A DNA stretch of 64,000 bases from an uncultured Parasphingopyxis sp. GTDB taxonomy: Bacteria > Pseudomonadota > Alphaproteobacteria > Sphingomonadales > Sphingomonadaceae. Under the pieces are notes generated by a model. The model was not told the DNA's origin, ran no database searches, and was given only the letters and a program-made list of their open reading frames with translations. The stretch lies in contig CAMYKP010000007.1 in assembly GCA_947259005.1 (NCBI GenBank), positions 1-64,000 on the forward strand. Reading direction: 5' to 3'. A program made the position numbers and the translations under genes. Positions 8,771-17,455 of the stretch are shown here, one piece after another (position 1 is the first letter of the stretch; each line of letters opens with the position of its first letter).

Positions 8771-10045
8771 ATGGTCACCCAATCGGATTCGGAAAATGAT
8801 GTGGTCAAAGAAAAAAGCCGGGCGCGGATAAAGCGCAACCGGCTCTGGTTTCGGCTGCACAGTTTTATCGGCCTGAATCTCTCGCTGTTTCTCGGGCTGG
8901 TTTTCCTGACGGGGACATTGGCGGTATTCGCCAACGAGATCGATTGGATGCTGCAACCTGAAATGCGGGCCTCGGCCTTGGTTTCGGCGGATGATCTGCC
9001 CTGGGAAGCGATCGGCACGGCGCTGGCGGACTATGCGCCCGATGCAGAGATCGAGACCATTGAGGCCAGCGAATCTCCCATTCTCGCACCGACCGCCTAT
9101 CTGATCCGGTCCGATGGCGGGATCAGGACGGTATATTTCGATACGGAAACCGGTGCAGTGCAGGGGGAGGGCGTGCTGTTCTCGGCGAAATCGCTGTTGC
9201 GCGCGATCCACTCGAGGCTGCTGATGCGGGATCCACCTGGCACGGCAATCGTGTCCGTCCTGAGCCTTTTCCTGCTGACGAGCCTCGTCTCAGCCATGCT
9301 GGCCTACAAGAAATGGTGGCGCGGGTTTTTCAGAATTCCCCGATTGAACCGTGGTCGCCGCGTCTTCTGGGGCGATATCCATCTGTTTGCCGGAACCTGG
9401 AGCCTGGTCTTCGGGTTGCTGATGGCGATCACCGGTATCTGGTATCTGGCGGAGGAAACCGCTGTTCCGGCACCCGGCTTTTCCGATGCCGTCGGGCCGG
9501 GGGGGAAGGTTTCGAACAGCGAGGCAGCGGCGCTGCTATCGGCCTCGCTCTCCGCTGCCCGCCGGGCCTATCCCGAGCTACATATCCGCAGCATCATGTG
9601 GCCCGGCACCAACGGCGCAAGTTTTGGCTTTTATGGGCAGGATGGGACTGTGCTGGTTCGCCCGCGCGCCAATGGCGTGCTTGTCGATGTCTTCGATGCG
9701 ACGATAATCGACCGGCATTCGGCGGCAGACGGGACGATGCATCAGCGGATATCGGAGGCGGCTGACCCCCTGCATATGGGATTTTTTGCCGGATACTGGA
9801 GCAAGGTGCTCTGGTTCCTGTTCGGCGCGTTGCTGACGTTGCTCGCCTTTTCCGGGGCGATGGTGTTCGTACGCCGTCTTGCTCCTCGCAATGGAAACCG
9901 GAGCGCGTCGGCGGCCACATCTGCGAACGACCGATGGGCCTGGCTGCGATTGCGGGGCGGGCTTGGCGTTGGCGCGATCATAGCGGCATCGGTGATCGGC
10001 ACCATGCTGTATCTGCTGCCCGGCGAGATTGCGATCCTTCGATAG
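8771..10045 (+). CDS. PepSY-associated membrane protein, PiuB-like
   Basis: The protein of 424 residues opens with a basic cytoplasmic stretch and the motif LWFRLHSFIGLNLSLFLGL. Membrane helices lie near residues 35-57, 158-178, 205-227, 340-362 and 400-422, and PepSY-like segments lie between them (for instance VYFDTETGAVQGEG). Histidines within or next to the helices (LHSFIG, IHSRLL, WGDIHLFAG, DPLHMGF) match the PiuB/PepSY_TM family. Members of this family accompany siderophore receptors and may reduce iron. The palindrome right upstream fits iron regulation, but no receptor gene is adjacent. The start was taken as the first ATG after the inverted repeat; its ribosome site is weak. Confidence 0.82.
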   Translation: MVTQSDSENDVVKEKSRARIKRNRLWFRLHSFIGLNLSLFLGLVFLTGTLAVFANEIDWMLQPEMRASALVSADDLPWEAIGTALADYAPDAEIETIEASESPILAPTAYLIRSDGGIRTVYFDTETGAVQGEGVLFSAKSLLRAIHSRLLMRDPPGTAIVSVLSLFLLTSLVSAMLAYKKWWRGFFRIPRLNRGRRVFWGDIHLFAGTWSLVFGLLMAITGIWYLAEETAVPAPGFSDAVGPGGKVSNSEAAALLSASLSAARRAYPELHIRSIMWPGTNGASFGFYGQDGTVLVRPRANGVLVDVFDATIIDRHSAADGTMHQRISEAADPLHMGFFAGYWSKVLWFLFGALLTLLAFSGAMVFVRRLAPRNGNRSASAATSANDRWAWLRLRGGLGVGAIIAASVIGTMLYLLPGEIAILR

Positions 10046-10136
10046 GCTGCCTCTTTCCAAAGTCCTCTATATTCCGCTAGATAGCTGCAATTGAACAAAG
10101 GGGATCGCATCCGAAAACGCAGAGGGGAGCGTGGGA

Positions 10137-11930
10137 ATGGCGAACGACTTTTCACAGGTCGAAGCATTTGCCGGGCTGGATGAAGCCGGGCTTGGGGCAT
10201 TGCAGGACGCGGCCACGCCCGTCGCGGTAAAGGGCGGCGATTATCTTGTCCGCTTTGGCGAAGAGGCCGACGCGCTTTACCTTGTATCGACGGGCCGATT
10301 TTATGTGCAGCTTCCCAATGGCAGGGTGGTCGCCGAAATCGGCGCGGGCGAGCCGGTTGGCGAACTCGCTTTCTTTTCGGGCGGCACCAGGACGGCCGAT
10401 GTTCGAGCCAGCCGGGACAGCACCGTCTACCTGCTGACCCGACAGGCCTATGATGCGGTTGTCGCGGCCTATCCTGAAATTGCCGACGGCATATTGTCGA
10501 CGGTATCGTCGCGCCTGGCTGTAGCCACGCGTTCAGCCAGCGCGATGGAGGCGAAGCCGGGCAAGGTCGTCGCACTCATGCCCGCATCAGGATCGCAGCT
10601 GCCGGAAGGCTTTGCCGAGCGCTTATGTGCGGCATTGGCCCGTCATGACGACCCGCGCATGATCACCGTTGCGGACAAGCCGCAGGGCGTAACCGCAGAT
10701 AGTGAAGGTTTTGGCCGCTGGCTGGGCGAGCTCGAGCGCAGCGCGAAGCGGGTTATTCTGGTCGCGGGCGGCGATACCGAATGGGACAAGGCGATCGCGC
10801 GTAACGCCGACGACCTCATCATCGTGGCTCCGCTGTTCGAAGAACAGTGTGAGCGCTCCGAACTGGAAGACTATTCCATCCCGCTATTCCTGAGGGCCAA
10901 CCGGACTTTAATACTCTGGCGCGAGCAAGAACGTCAGGAGATTACCGGTAGCGGGCGCTGGCTCGACAGCCGCAACGTGAAGCTGCATCACCATGTGCCG
11001 CTGGACAGCGAGGCGGCCTTTGCCCGTGTCGGCCGGTTCCTTGCGGGCCGGGCCAACGGCGTCGTTCTGGCCGGCGGCGGGGCACTCGGATGCGCGCATG
11101 TCGGCGTAATGCAGGCGCTGCTTGAAAACGACATCCCGATCGATTTCTACGGCGGCACCAGCGCCGGGGCGGCGATGGGCGGCGCACTGGCGCAGGGGCT
11201 GACGCCGGAACAGACGCTCGTCCAGATGCAGGACATGTTCATCACCAAAAAGGCGATGAAGAGAATGACGGTGCCTGTGCACTCGATTCTTGATCCCCGG
11301 GTTTTCGATGAGCAGCTGGAACTGCGCTATTCCAATAAAGATATTGCCGATCTGCCCTATAATTTCTTTGGCGTGTCGACCAACCTTTCCACGAACAGCG
11401 TCTATGTCCATCGCCGGGGTCCGCTCTGGCATGCGGTGCGGGCGTCGGGTTCGCTACCGACGATCCTGCCGCCTTTCATCACCGATGAGGGCGATATCCT
11501 TGTTGATGGCGGGGTGCTCGACAATATTCCGGTAACGATCATGCGCGAAGCGAAGGCCGGGCCGAATGTCGTTGTCTCGCTGCGCAGCGATGCCGGGGAA
11601 GAGTGGCGGCTGGACACCAAATACAGTTCGCTCCGGTCGCGCGGGAAGCTGCTGCGCGACATCATTCTTCGCCGCAAGCCGAAGTCCGAATTTCCGAGCA
11701 TTGTCGACATCATGTCCCGCTCGATGGTGGTATCGAGCGCCAGCGGCGTGCGCGAAAGCCTGAGCCAGGCGGACGTGCTGCTCCTGCCGCCGATCCCCGA
11801 GACCATGAAGATTCTCGACTGGCATCTCGGCCGCGATCTCAGCGAGACGGCGCGGACCTATACAGCGCAGCGGATTGCCGAGCATGAGCCACTTGCGGAA
11901 ATGAAGGATGTGGTTGCGGCTGCGGACTAG
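10137..11930 (+). CDS. cNMP-binding patatin-like phospholipase
   Basis: Counting from the ATG at 10137 the protein has 597 residues. An N-terminal cyclic-nucleotide-binding (cupin) domain covers about residues 1-125 (GDYLVRFGEEADALYLV, GEPVGELAFFSGGTRTADV). A linker of about 160 residues resembles the intermediate part of neuropathy-target-esterase-like proteins. The patatin domain has the oxyanion GGGALG at 313-318, the nucleophile S342 in GTSAG, and the catalytic D457 in DGG. It should hydrolyse phospholipids or lysophospholipids under allosteric nucleotide control. An in-frame GTG at 10131 exists, but the GAGGGGAG site is spaced correctly only for the ATG. Its stop directly abuts the convergent DUF421 gene. 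Confidence 0.9.
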   Translation: MANDFSQVEAFAGLDEAGLGALQDAATPVAVKGGDYLVRFGEEADALYLVSTGRFYVQLPNGRVVAEIGAGEPVGELAFFSGGTRTADVRASRDSTVYLLTRQAYDAVVAAYPEIADGILSTVSSRLAVATRSASAMEAKPGKVVALMPASGSQLPEGFAERLCAALARHDDPRMITVADKPQGVTADSEGFGRWLGELERSAKRVILVAGGDTEWDKAIARNADDLIIVAPLFEEQCERSELEDYSIPLFLRANRTLILWREQERQEITGSGRWLDSRNVKLHHHVPLDSEAAFARVGRFLAGRANGVVLAGGGALGCAHVGVMQALLENDIPIDFYGGTSAGAAMGGALAQGLTPEQTLVQMQDMFITKKAMKRMTVPVHSILDPRVFDEQLELRYSNKDIADLPYNFFGVSTNLSTNSVYVHRRGPLWHAVRASGSLPTILPPFITDEGDILVDGGVLDNIPVTIMREAKAGPNVVVSLRSDAGEEWRLDTKYSSLRSRGKLLRDIILRRKPKSEFPSIVDIMSRSMVVSSASGVRESLSQADVLLLPPIPETMKILDWHLGRDLSETARTYTAQRIAEHEPLAEMKDVVAAAD

Positions 11931-12458
11931 TTAGCCCGCATCAGGGTCGCGAACTCCGGTCAGGATTCTGTCTTCGAGCACGTCGCCATGCAATACGGAA
12001 ATGTCGCCGGTCGTTTCGAGAACCACCGCCTGGACCTTGGCGAGTTCCAGCGCATTGGCCTCGCGCATCTTGGCCCAGATATCGTCTTCGGCAATGCGTA
12101 CGCGCGCCATGGTTTCGCGTTCGAACTTTCCATTGCGGAAGAGGATCACCGGCTCGTTGGACAGGAGATCGCGCACCGCGCTGCTCTTGCGGCGAAACCA
12201 GGCGAGCAGGGCCTGGAACGCCAGCAGCGCGCTCATCGCCACGGCGCTTTGCAGGAAGGCCGGCCATTCCGTTGCAACCGCAGCATTGGCCAGCAGCGAA
12301 CCGGTAGCGATGGTGATGATGAAATCGAACGCCGTCATTTTTGAAAAGCTGCGCAGCCCGACAATCTGCACGGTGAAGGTTGCCCACAGCACGGCCAGCG
12401 GGTCGAGGATCAGCGCCCGGGTAAGAAGGTCCAGCGTCGCGGCGTTATCGAAAAACAT
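11931..12458 (-). CDS. DUF421/YetF-type membrane protein
   Basis: This 175-residue protein has three N-terminal hydrophobic segments (to about residue 90) with the family pattern VGLRSFSKMTAFDFIITIATGSLLA. A cytoplasmic domain follows with NEPVILFRNGKF and an alternating-strand region (AEDDIWAKMREANALELAKVQAVVLET). This is the DUF421 or YetF architecture, whose function is unknown. The ATG at 12458 has a GGAG site seven bases upstream. The frame also offers a TTG three bases earlier, which is less likely. Stop codons of this gene and the patatin gene are adjacent with no spacer. Confidence 0.85.
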   Translation of the reverse strand: MFFDNAATLDLLTRALILDPLAVLWATFTVQIVGLRSFSKMTAFDFIITIATGSLLANAAVATEWPAFLQSAVAMSALLAFQALLAWFRRKSSAVRDLLSNEPVILFRNGKFERETMARVRIAEDDIWAKMREANALELAKVQAVVLETTGDISVLHGDVLEDRILTGVRDPDAG

Positions 12459-12655
12459 CAAATCTCCTGCATCATGGTCAATCCCCGGCGGGGAGTGCGT
12501 CTTATTGGCAGAACGGTTCGCAGGCCGCCATTGTTCCCGGAATTGATGCCTGTTTGGAGTGTCGCGGTAGCGCGCCTGCCTGTAATGCCGAGATAAAGGG
12601 GCGGGCGCACCGCGAAGGCGGTGTTGTCTCCTCCCGCGCTGCCGGTCCCGGGAAC

Positions 12656-12871
12656 TTACCCGCTGCTTACCTCCTCGAACACCAGCAGGTCACCCGGTTG
12701 GCAGTTCAGCTCCCGGCAGATCGCTTCGAGCGTGGAGAAGCGGATCGCCTTGGCCTTGCCGGTCTTGAGGATGGAGAGATTGGCGAGGGTGATGCCGACC
12801 CGCTCGGCAAGCTCGGTCAGTGTCATGCGGTTGTCGTGGAGCAGGTCGTCCAGCTTGACGGAAATCGCCAT
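12656..12871 (-). CDS. Cro/C1-type (XRE) regulator
   Basis: The 71-residue protein consists almost wholly of a helix-turn-helix: MTLTELAERVGITLANLSILKTGKAKAIRF followed by LEAICRELNCQPGDLLVFE. This compact form is the YozG-type XRE regulator usually encoded beside DUF2975 membrane proteins. Its ATG overlaps the last base of the upstream DUF2975 stop, so translation is probably coupled. I infer that it binds the operon's own promoter, where phased ATATTGA repeats are found. A small GC-rich hairpin lies 30-50 bases after its stop. Confidence 0.9.
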   Translation of the reverse strand: MAISVKLDDLLHDNRMTLTELAERVGITLANLSILKTGKAKAIRFSTLEAICRELNCQPGDLLVFEEVSSG

Positions 12872-13398
12872 CAGACCGTTCCCTCCAGATCGTCCCGCAT
12901 CGCCGCGCCCTGCGCAAACACGCGGGCGAGCACGAACAGGGTGAGGGCGAGGACGAAGCCGCCCAGATCGAGATCGAGACCGCTGGGCTGGCCCGTAACG
13001 GCATCGAGGCGGGTCTGGGCCAGGTTTACCGGAATGGCGATCAGCTGGAAGCCAAGCGCCAGCCAGCCCATGTCGCGCAGTCGCCGTGCATTGATCGGCA
13101 AAAAGGGATCGCCCTCGCGGACCGACCGGACGATCCGCGTAAGCAGGCGGAAAAAGGCGATGCCCAGTCCGATGCCGATCAGGGCCGTTGGCAGCAGCAA
13201 ACCGAAATATGCCTTGAAGGCGGCGAGGTCGACACCCGGATATTCGCTCCGCAGGGCCTGGGAACCCTGGGTCATGTCGAAGGCGACGAGCGAGCCGCCG
13301 ATCACGATCGCGACCGCGAAAAATATCAGCAGCGCGGTAATCCCGCGGGTGACGAAGAGGGTGAAGGTGAGCAGCGAATCCTTGTGCGGCGAAGCCAT
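12871..13398 (-). CDS. DUF2975 membrane protein
   Basis: The 175-residue protein has four predicted membrane helices, near residues 10-38, 68-92, 115-130 and 143-165. Between the second and third helices is the cytoplasmic segment LLTRIVRSVREGDPFLPINARRLRDMGW, the recognisable core of DUF2975. Its role is unknown; the family is nearly always paired with a small XRE regulator, as here, in a two-gene operon. The ATG at 13398 sits just downstream of an AT-rich divergent promoter shared with the CPBP protease gene. Confidence 0.88.
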   Translation of the reverse strand: MASPHKDSLLTFTLFVTRGITALLIFFAVAIVIGGSLVAFDMTQGSQALRSEYPGVDLAAFKAYFGLLLPTALIGIGLGIAFFRLLTRIVRSVREGDPFLPINARRLRDMGWLALGFQLIAIPVNLAQTRLDAVTGQPSGLDLDLGGFVLALTLFVLARVFAQGAAMRDDLEGTV

Positions 13399-13416
13399 GG
13401 CATGTCCTTATCGAGA

Positions 13417-13471
13417 ATATTGAATTTCAATACAGGAAATATTGATAAAAGGAAATACACATATTGATAAA
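13417..13471. repeat. Three ATATTGA repeats phased at 22 bp
   Basis: ATATTGA occurs at 13417-13423, 13439-13445 and 13461-13467, each start exactly 22 bases from the last. Copies two and three extend to ATATTGATAAA. The first copy is also part of a short inverted repeat (ATTGAA-T-TTCAAT). The array fills the divergent promoter of the DUF2975/XRE operon and the CPBP gene. Two-helical-turn phasing suggests cooperative binding on one DNA face. Confidence 0.7.
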
Positions 13472-13521
13472 CGATAATATTTGTGAAATAGGGCCAGCCC
13501 TGAACAGAAGGAACCCGAATC

Positions 13522-14271
13522 ATGAATACATCCGAAACCGCGGTGCTGGCCGCCGACACACCCCTTCAATCCCCGGCCCTGGGCCGCTGGCTGATCCTTG
13601 CCGAGGTGCTCGGTTTCGTCGTGCTGGCGCTTGGCTCGCGCTATGTGATGAGCCTGTTCTTCTGGCGATTTGCCGGGCCGATCTCCCTGATTTTCACGCT
13701 GGGGGTCCTCACCTTTTACCTGCACGGGCGGGGGATAGGCTGGCGGGACCTGGGCTTGCGGGCCTTGCCGGGGCTAAAGGCGAAGCTCTTGCTGATTCCC
13801 CAGACGGCGCTGGTCGGCGCGGTGTTTTTCGGCGCGGTCGCGACCGTCCTGATCGGCGGCCCGGCGATCGGCCTCGATTTTATCGGGCAGGTGCCGGACA
13901 CGGTCGATGAACGCTGGGGGGATCTGCAGGGCAACCTCCCGCTCTTCCTGCTCTGGCTCGCCATCGTCTGGACGGCGGCGGCATTCGGGGAGGAGATGTT
14001 CTTTCGCGGCTATCTGGTTACGCGGCTCGAAACCGCCTTTTCCGGCATCCGCTGGGGCGTTGTGCTGGCAGTTCTGCTGCCGGCCATGCTCTTCGGCTAT
14101 GGCCATTTCTATTACCAGGGGCTGAGCGGCGCGATCGTAACAGGCGCAATCGGACTGGTCCTCGGAACGATGTTTGTGCTCTACAAACACAATCTCTGGC
14201 CGGTCATCCTGTGGCACGGCATCATCGACACGCTGGCCTTCACCGCCACGTTCATGAACTGGGATGTTTAG
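13522..14271 (+). CDS. CPBP-family intramembrane metalloprotease
   Basis: The 249-residue polytopic protein carries the three CPBP/Abi active-site motifs. These are EEMFFRGYL (EExxxR) near residue 155, FGYGHFYYQ (FxxxH) near 192, and WHGIIDTL (HxxxD/N) near 232, within about eight hydrophobic segments. Relatives are glutamate-type intramembrane proteases such as the CAAX proteases and bacteriocin-immunity proteins. The substrate is unknown. An AGAAGGAA site precedes the ATG. The gene is divergent from the DUF2975/XRE pair, so the same phased operator may control both. A terminator-like hairpin follows about 100 bases after its stop. Confidence 0.9.
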   Translation: MNTSETAVLAADTPLQSPALGRWLILAEVLGFVVLALGSRYVMSLFFWRFAGPISLIFTLGVLTFYLHGRGIGWRDLGLRALPGLKAKLLLIPQTALVGAVFFGAVATVLIGGPAIGLDFIGQVPDTVDERWGDLQGNLPLFLLWLAIVWTAAAFGEEMFFRGYLVTRLETAFSGIRWGVVLAVLLPAMLFGYGHFYYQGLSGAIVTGAIGLVLGTMFVLYKHNLWPVILWHGIIDTLAFTATFMNWDV

Positions 14272-14322
14272 GGGCCGGCGGTTCATCCGCAGAACAAAAA
14301 GTACCATATAGGTAAAAAAGAC

Positions 14323-14351
14323 TTGACATCGTAACGCTATTTGGTTAGAGA
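14323..14351 (+). promoter_or_regulatory. Promoter-like element ahead of GTA cluster
   Basis: A perfect -35 hexamer TTGACA (14323-14328) is followed after 16-17 bases by TTAGAG or TAGAGA (14345-14351) as the best -10, in an AT-rich stretch unlike its surroundings. Transcription from here would meet the hairpin terminator at 14376-14409 within about 40 bases. Confidence 0.45.
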
Positions 14352-14375
14352 TACCGAAGATCGAAAAATGTATCC

Positions 14376-14409
14376 GGCCGGGGCGCGAGAGCGTTTCCCG
14401 GCCTTTTTT
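14376..14409 (+). terminator. Intrinsic terminator upstream of terminase gene
   Basis: Stem GGCCGGG (14376-14382) with CCCGGCC (14397-14403), a 14-base loop and six T residues (14404-14409). It could end CPBP transcription or act as an attenuator for the terminase gene starting 27 bases later. Confidence 0.65.
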
Positions 14410-14436
14410 GTGGCGGTTTCAGCTGGCGGTTCCTTC

Positions 14437-14982
14437 ATGGCGGATAAAGACAGTGAGACGCGTGCGGCGCGGAGCTATGCCGGGGACAATCCGGGCCGGG
14501 CGCAAATCCGCGCCGTGCGCAGCGACGGATGGACAGAGCAAAGGCGCGAAACCTTTCTCGAAACCCTGGCCGTGACCTGCAATGTCACCGCATCCATTCG
14601 TGCGGCAGGGATGAAAGGGACCTCTTCGGCCTGGGCCCTGCGAAAGCGCGATGCCGGATTTGCCGAGGCCTGGGACGAAGCGATCGGGATTGCCTATGAG
14701 CGGCTGGAGCTGGTGATGCTGGAACGGGCGATCAACGGAACGGAAAAGCCCATTGTGCGGGGCGGCGAGGAAGTCGCCACCATGAAACAGTATAGCGACG
14801 GTGTCGGCATCCGGTTGCTCCAGGCGCACCGGGAAACGGCGATGCGCGCGCGCGAACGGGAAGGCGGACGCCTTGATCCCGGCGAAGCGTTCGAGGAACT
14901 GAAGCGCCGGCTCGGCGTGATCCGCGAAAGGAAGGAAACGACCACGGGGCCCGGCGATCTGGCGGGCGATACGGATGGATGA
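14437..14982 (+). CDS. GTA terminase small subunit-like protein
   Basis: From the ATG at 14437 the protein has 181 residues. A helix-turn-helix-like region (FLETLAVTCNVTASIRAAGM through SAWALRKRDAGFAEAWDEAI) matches the N-terminal DNA-binding part of small terminases. A helical oligomerisation segment follows (LVMLERAINGTEKPIV) and then a charged C-terminal coil. It occupies the g1 position just upstream of the large terminase, which it overlaps by eight bases. The frame is open upstream through TTG and ATG codons inside the terminator, but those would translate the hairpin itself, so I prefer 14437 despite a weak ribosome site. It would recognise DNA for head packaging. Confidence 0.75.
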   Translation: MADKDSETRAARSYAGDNPGRAQIRAVRSDGWTEQRRETFLETLAVTCNVTASIRAAGMKGTSSAWALRKRDAGFAEAWDEAIGIAYERLELVMLERAINGTEKPIVRGGEEVATMKQYSDGVGIRLLQAHRETAMRAREREGGRLDPGEAFEELKRRLGVIRERKETTTGPGDLAGDTDG

Positions 14983-16288
14983 CCCGTCTTACGCCGAACA
15001 GCTTGCGGAACTTGAGGAGGATGAACTGAGCTGGGTGCTGGAGGGAATTCCTCCCGAACAGCGCGGGCAGCTTTTGCGCCACTGGCCATTCTGGTCGCGC
15101 GGCAATCAGAAGCAGCCGGCCGGTATGTGGCGCGTCTGGCTGATCATGGCGGGGCGCGGCTATGGCAAGACACGGGCCGGGGCGGAATGGGTGCGCGATT
15201 TCGCGCGGAAGAACGGGCTGTGCCGGATCGCGCTGGTGGGCGCTACGCAGGCGGAAGCGCGGGCGATCATGGTCGAAGGCGAAAGCGGGATTTTGGAAGT
15301 ATGCGAGGCACCGGAAAGGCCGCGTTTCGAGCCTTCGCTCGACCGGCTAGTCTGGCCCAACGGCACCATCGCGACGCTGTATTCGGGGGCAGAGCCGGAC
15401 GGGCTGCGCGGTGCATCGCATCATCTGGCCTGGGCCGACGAGATCGCAAAATGGAAGGCGGGGGTGGCAGCGTGGGACAATCTCATGCTGGGGCTTCGGC
15501 TCGGCGACTATCCTCGCGCTGTTGCGACTACGACGCCACGGCCGGTGCCGCTGCTGAAGCGGTTGCTCGCGGAGCGAAATGTGGCCGTGTCGCATGGCCG
15601 GACGCGGGATAATCGTGCACATCTGGCCCCCGCTTTCATCGCGGCTATCGAGGACAATTATGGCGGCACGCGGCTCGGGCGGCAGGAGCTGGATGGCGAA
15701 CTGATCGAGGATGTCGAAGGGAGTTTATGGCCGCGTGCGCTGATCGAGGCGTGCCGGGTACGTGCTGCCCCGCAAATGAAGCGGATTGTTGTCGCAGTCG
15801 ATCCTCCGGCGGGAGCGGGAGCCCGGAGCGATGCCTGCGGCATCATCGTCGCCGGGCTGGGTGCGGATGACCGCGGCTATGTGCTGGCCGATGCAAGCGT
15901 GCAGGGGCTCAGGCCAGAAGGCTGGGCGCGGAAAGTCTCGGATACGGCGGAGAGTTGGAATGCGGACCGGGTGATCGCCGAGGCCAACCAGGGCGGGGCG
16001 ATGGTGCGCAGCGTGCTGCAGGCGGCAGGGCATGTGCTTCCGCTGCGCCTGATCCACGCATCGCGCGGTAAAGCGGCCCGTGCCGAGCCGGTCGCCGCGC
16101 TCTATGAAGCGGGAAGGGTCAGCCATGCAGGCCGCTTCCCGGCGCTCGAGGACGAGATGGCCGGGATGACGATTGGCGGAGACTATGCCGGGCCGGGCCG
16201 CAGCCCCGACCGCGCCGATGCGCTCGTTTATGCGCTGACGGAATTGATGCTGGGCGGATCGAAAAAGCCGGGCGTGCGAAGGTTGTGA
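14975..16288 (+). CDS. GTA terminase large subunit / packaging ATPase
   Basis: The protein of 437 residues has a Walker A motif AGRGYGKT with K65, a Walker B-type segment HHLAWADEIAKW, and a C-terminal RNase H-like nuclease domain starting at about VVAVDPPAGAG. That domain has later acidic residues (IAEANQGG and RSPDRADALVYAL), as in phage TerL proteins. Length and motif order match the GTA g2 DNA-packaging protein. It would pump and cut DNA at the head portal. The reading frame appears intact, so the packaging motor is not the broken part of this locus. The next four bases lead straight into the stop of an unrelated minus-strand gene. Confidence 0.92.
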   Translation: MDDPSYAEQLAELEEDELSWVLEGIPPEQRGQLLRHWPFWSRGNQKQPAGMWRVWLIMAGRGYGKTRAGAEWVRDFARKNGLCRIALVGATQAEARAIMVEGESGILEVCEAPERPRFEPSLDRLVWPNGTIATLYSGAEPDGLRGASHHLAWADEIAKWKAGVAAWDNLMLGLRLGDYPRAVATTTPRPVPLLKRLLAERNVAVSHGRTRDNRAHLAPAFIAAIEDNYGGTRLGRQELDGELIEDVEGSLWPRALIEACRVRAAPQMKRIVVAVDPPAGAGARSDACGIIVAGLGADDRGYVLADASVQGLRPEGWARKVSDTAESWNADRVIAEANQGGAMVRSVLQAAGHVLPLRLIHASRGKAARAEPVAALYEAGRVSHAGRFPALEDEMAGMTIGGDYAGPGRSPDRADALVYALTELMLGGSKKPGVRRL

Positions 16289-16292
16289 GCGC

Positions 16293-17372
16293 TTATAAGG
16301 AGATATCCATCGCCACGCATTGGCGCAGCATTGCGGCAAGGCCCCGGCTGTTCGCGACCGGGAATTGATCGACGATTTCGCCGTTGCGGGCGATGGTCAG
16401 GGATTCGCCGGTCGCGAGGGCGTCCAGAAATTCCTGTTGCAGCACGCCGATCCGCCAGATCAGGCGGTCGGGATCGCCGGCGTCGCGGCTGTCCGATATC
16501 AAGGTTGCGAGGTGAAAGGGCACCTGATCGATCTCGAGACCAACGCCCCAGCCGCTGGAGGCCTGCTCTTCCCAGGCGTCTATTTCGGCCTGCGATGCGC
16601 TTTCGTCCGGTTCGGGATCGGCCATGGGCTCAAGACCGGGACGCCAGTAGAGAATCGCGTCGGAAAGGTCGTTCCATTTGGTGAGCGCCATCATCGCATA
16701 GCTGCCATCGGGGCGCTGGAAACGGGCGATGCAATTGTTGCCCGCTTCGCCCCAGACCCAGCCATTCTCGAACGGCACGAGCGGGCGTTCGCCGTTCGCA
16801 TCGGGTTCGGGCAGCGGGAATTGTGCGGCGGCGCTGGCAAGCGCATGGGTCGCGTCCAGATCGGCGCGGACGCGCTCGACACAGTCGGCCATGTCCTGAA
16901 AGGCCTGTCCGTGATCGTGCGGCCGCGCAGCGTAAAGCGCGGTGCCGTCGGCGGCGGTCAGCGCGATATCGAAGGGCGTGCCGTCGGTGCGGGTGCTTGC
17001 GAACATGCCGATCGTCGCGAGGTCTGCCTGGACAACATAGGCCGAGTAGCTGTCGGTCGCGACGCCATGGGCCGTCACATCGAAGCCGTTATCGCCATAA
17101 CTGAAACGAGCGGGCTGCTCGCTGCCACCGACGATGGCGGACGGGTCGGCGGGAAGAAGCACGACCTGGTTTTCGCCGTCGCTCGAAGCGCGCATGTAGA
17201 AGGTCCAGGGGACGGTGTCGTTATTCTCAACGCCGCAAGTTTCGCCAGTGTCGTAATTGGTCCAGACGAGCGCGTCGGCATCGCTGGCCTGGGCATGTGC
17301 GATGACCGGCAGGCTCGCTGTGGCAAGCGCAGCTGCGAACAGAATATAGTCGGCGATACGGGTGTTGCGCAT
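16293..17372 (-). CDS. Secreted protein of unknown function
   Basis: I do not recognise a family for this 359-residue protein. It starts with a clear signal peptide (cleavage near residue 28, AHAQA). The mature part is acidic, rich in tryptophan and glycine, and has cysteines near ETCGV, ADCVERV, NNCIARF and LRQCVAM that could form disulfides. The end (GESLTIARNGEIVDQFPVANSRGLAAMLRQC) resembles the stress-response tails of some periplasmic proteins that pair SLTIxxxG and AMxxC motifs. It lies on the opposite strand between the terminase and portal genes of the GTA cluster and shows no phage features. An overlapping plus-strand frame exists but lacks a signal or family match. Confidence 0.7.
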   Translation of the reverse strand: MRNTRIADYILFAAALATASLPVIAHAQASDADALVWTNYDTGETCGVENNDTVPWTFYMRASSDGENQVVLLPADPSAIVGGSEQPARFSYGDNGFDVTAHGVATDSYSAYVVQADLATIGMFASTRTDGTPFDIALTAADGTALYAARPHDHGQAFQDMADCVERVRADLDATHALASAAAQFPLPEPDANGERPLVPFENGWVWGEAGNNCIARFQRPDGSYAMMALTKWNDLSDAILYWRPGLEPMADPEPDESASQAEIDAWEEQASSGWGVGLEIDQVPFHLATLISDSRDAGDPDRLIWRIGVLQQEFLDALATGESLTIARNGEIVDQFPVANSRGLAAMLRQCVAMDISL

Positions 17373-17455
17373 CCTATCCCCCTCTAGACACGCAATTATT
17401 TGTGTCGGCAGCTATGACGGGCCGACCGATTTCGATCAAGCGAAAGGTTTCGGAA

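Noticed and set aside
8561-9211. N-terminal extension of the alanine symporter
   Set aside because: It would overlap the PepSY coding sequence and lacks membrane or family features; a GGGGAG site fixes the start at 8560.
16320-17387. A 355-codon plus-strand frame that would keep the GTA cluster collinear
   Set aside because: The minus strand has a signal peptide, a normal start and protein-like composition; the plus frame has no recognisable domain and starts antisense to the secreted protein's C-terminus.
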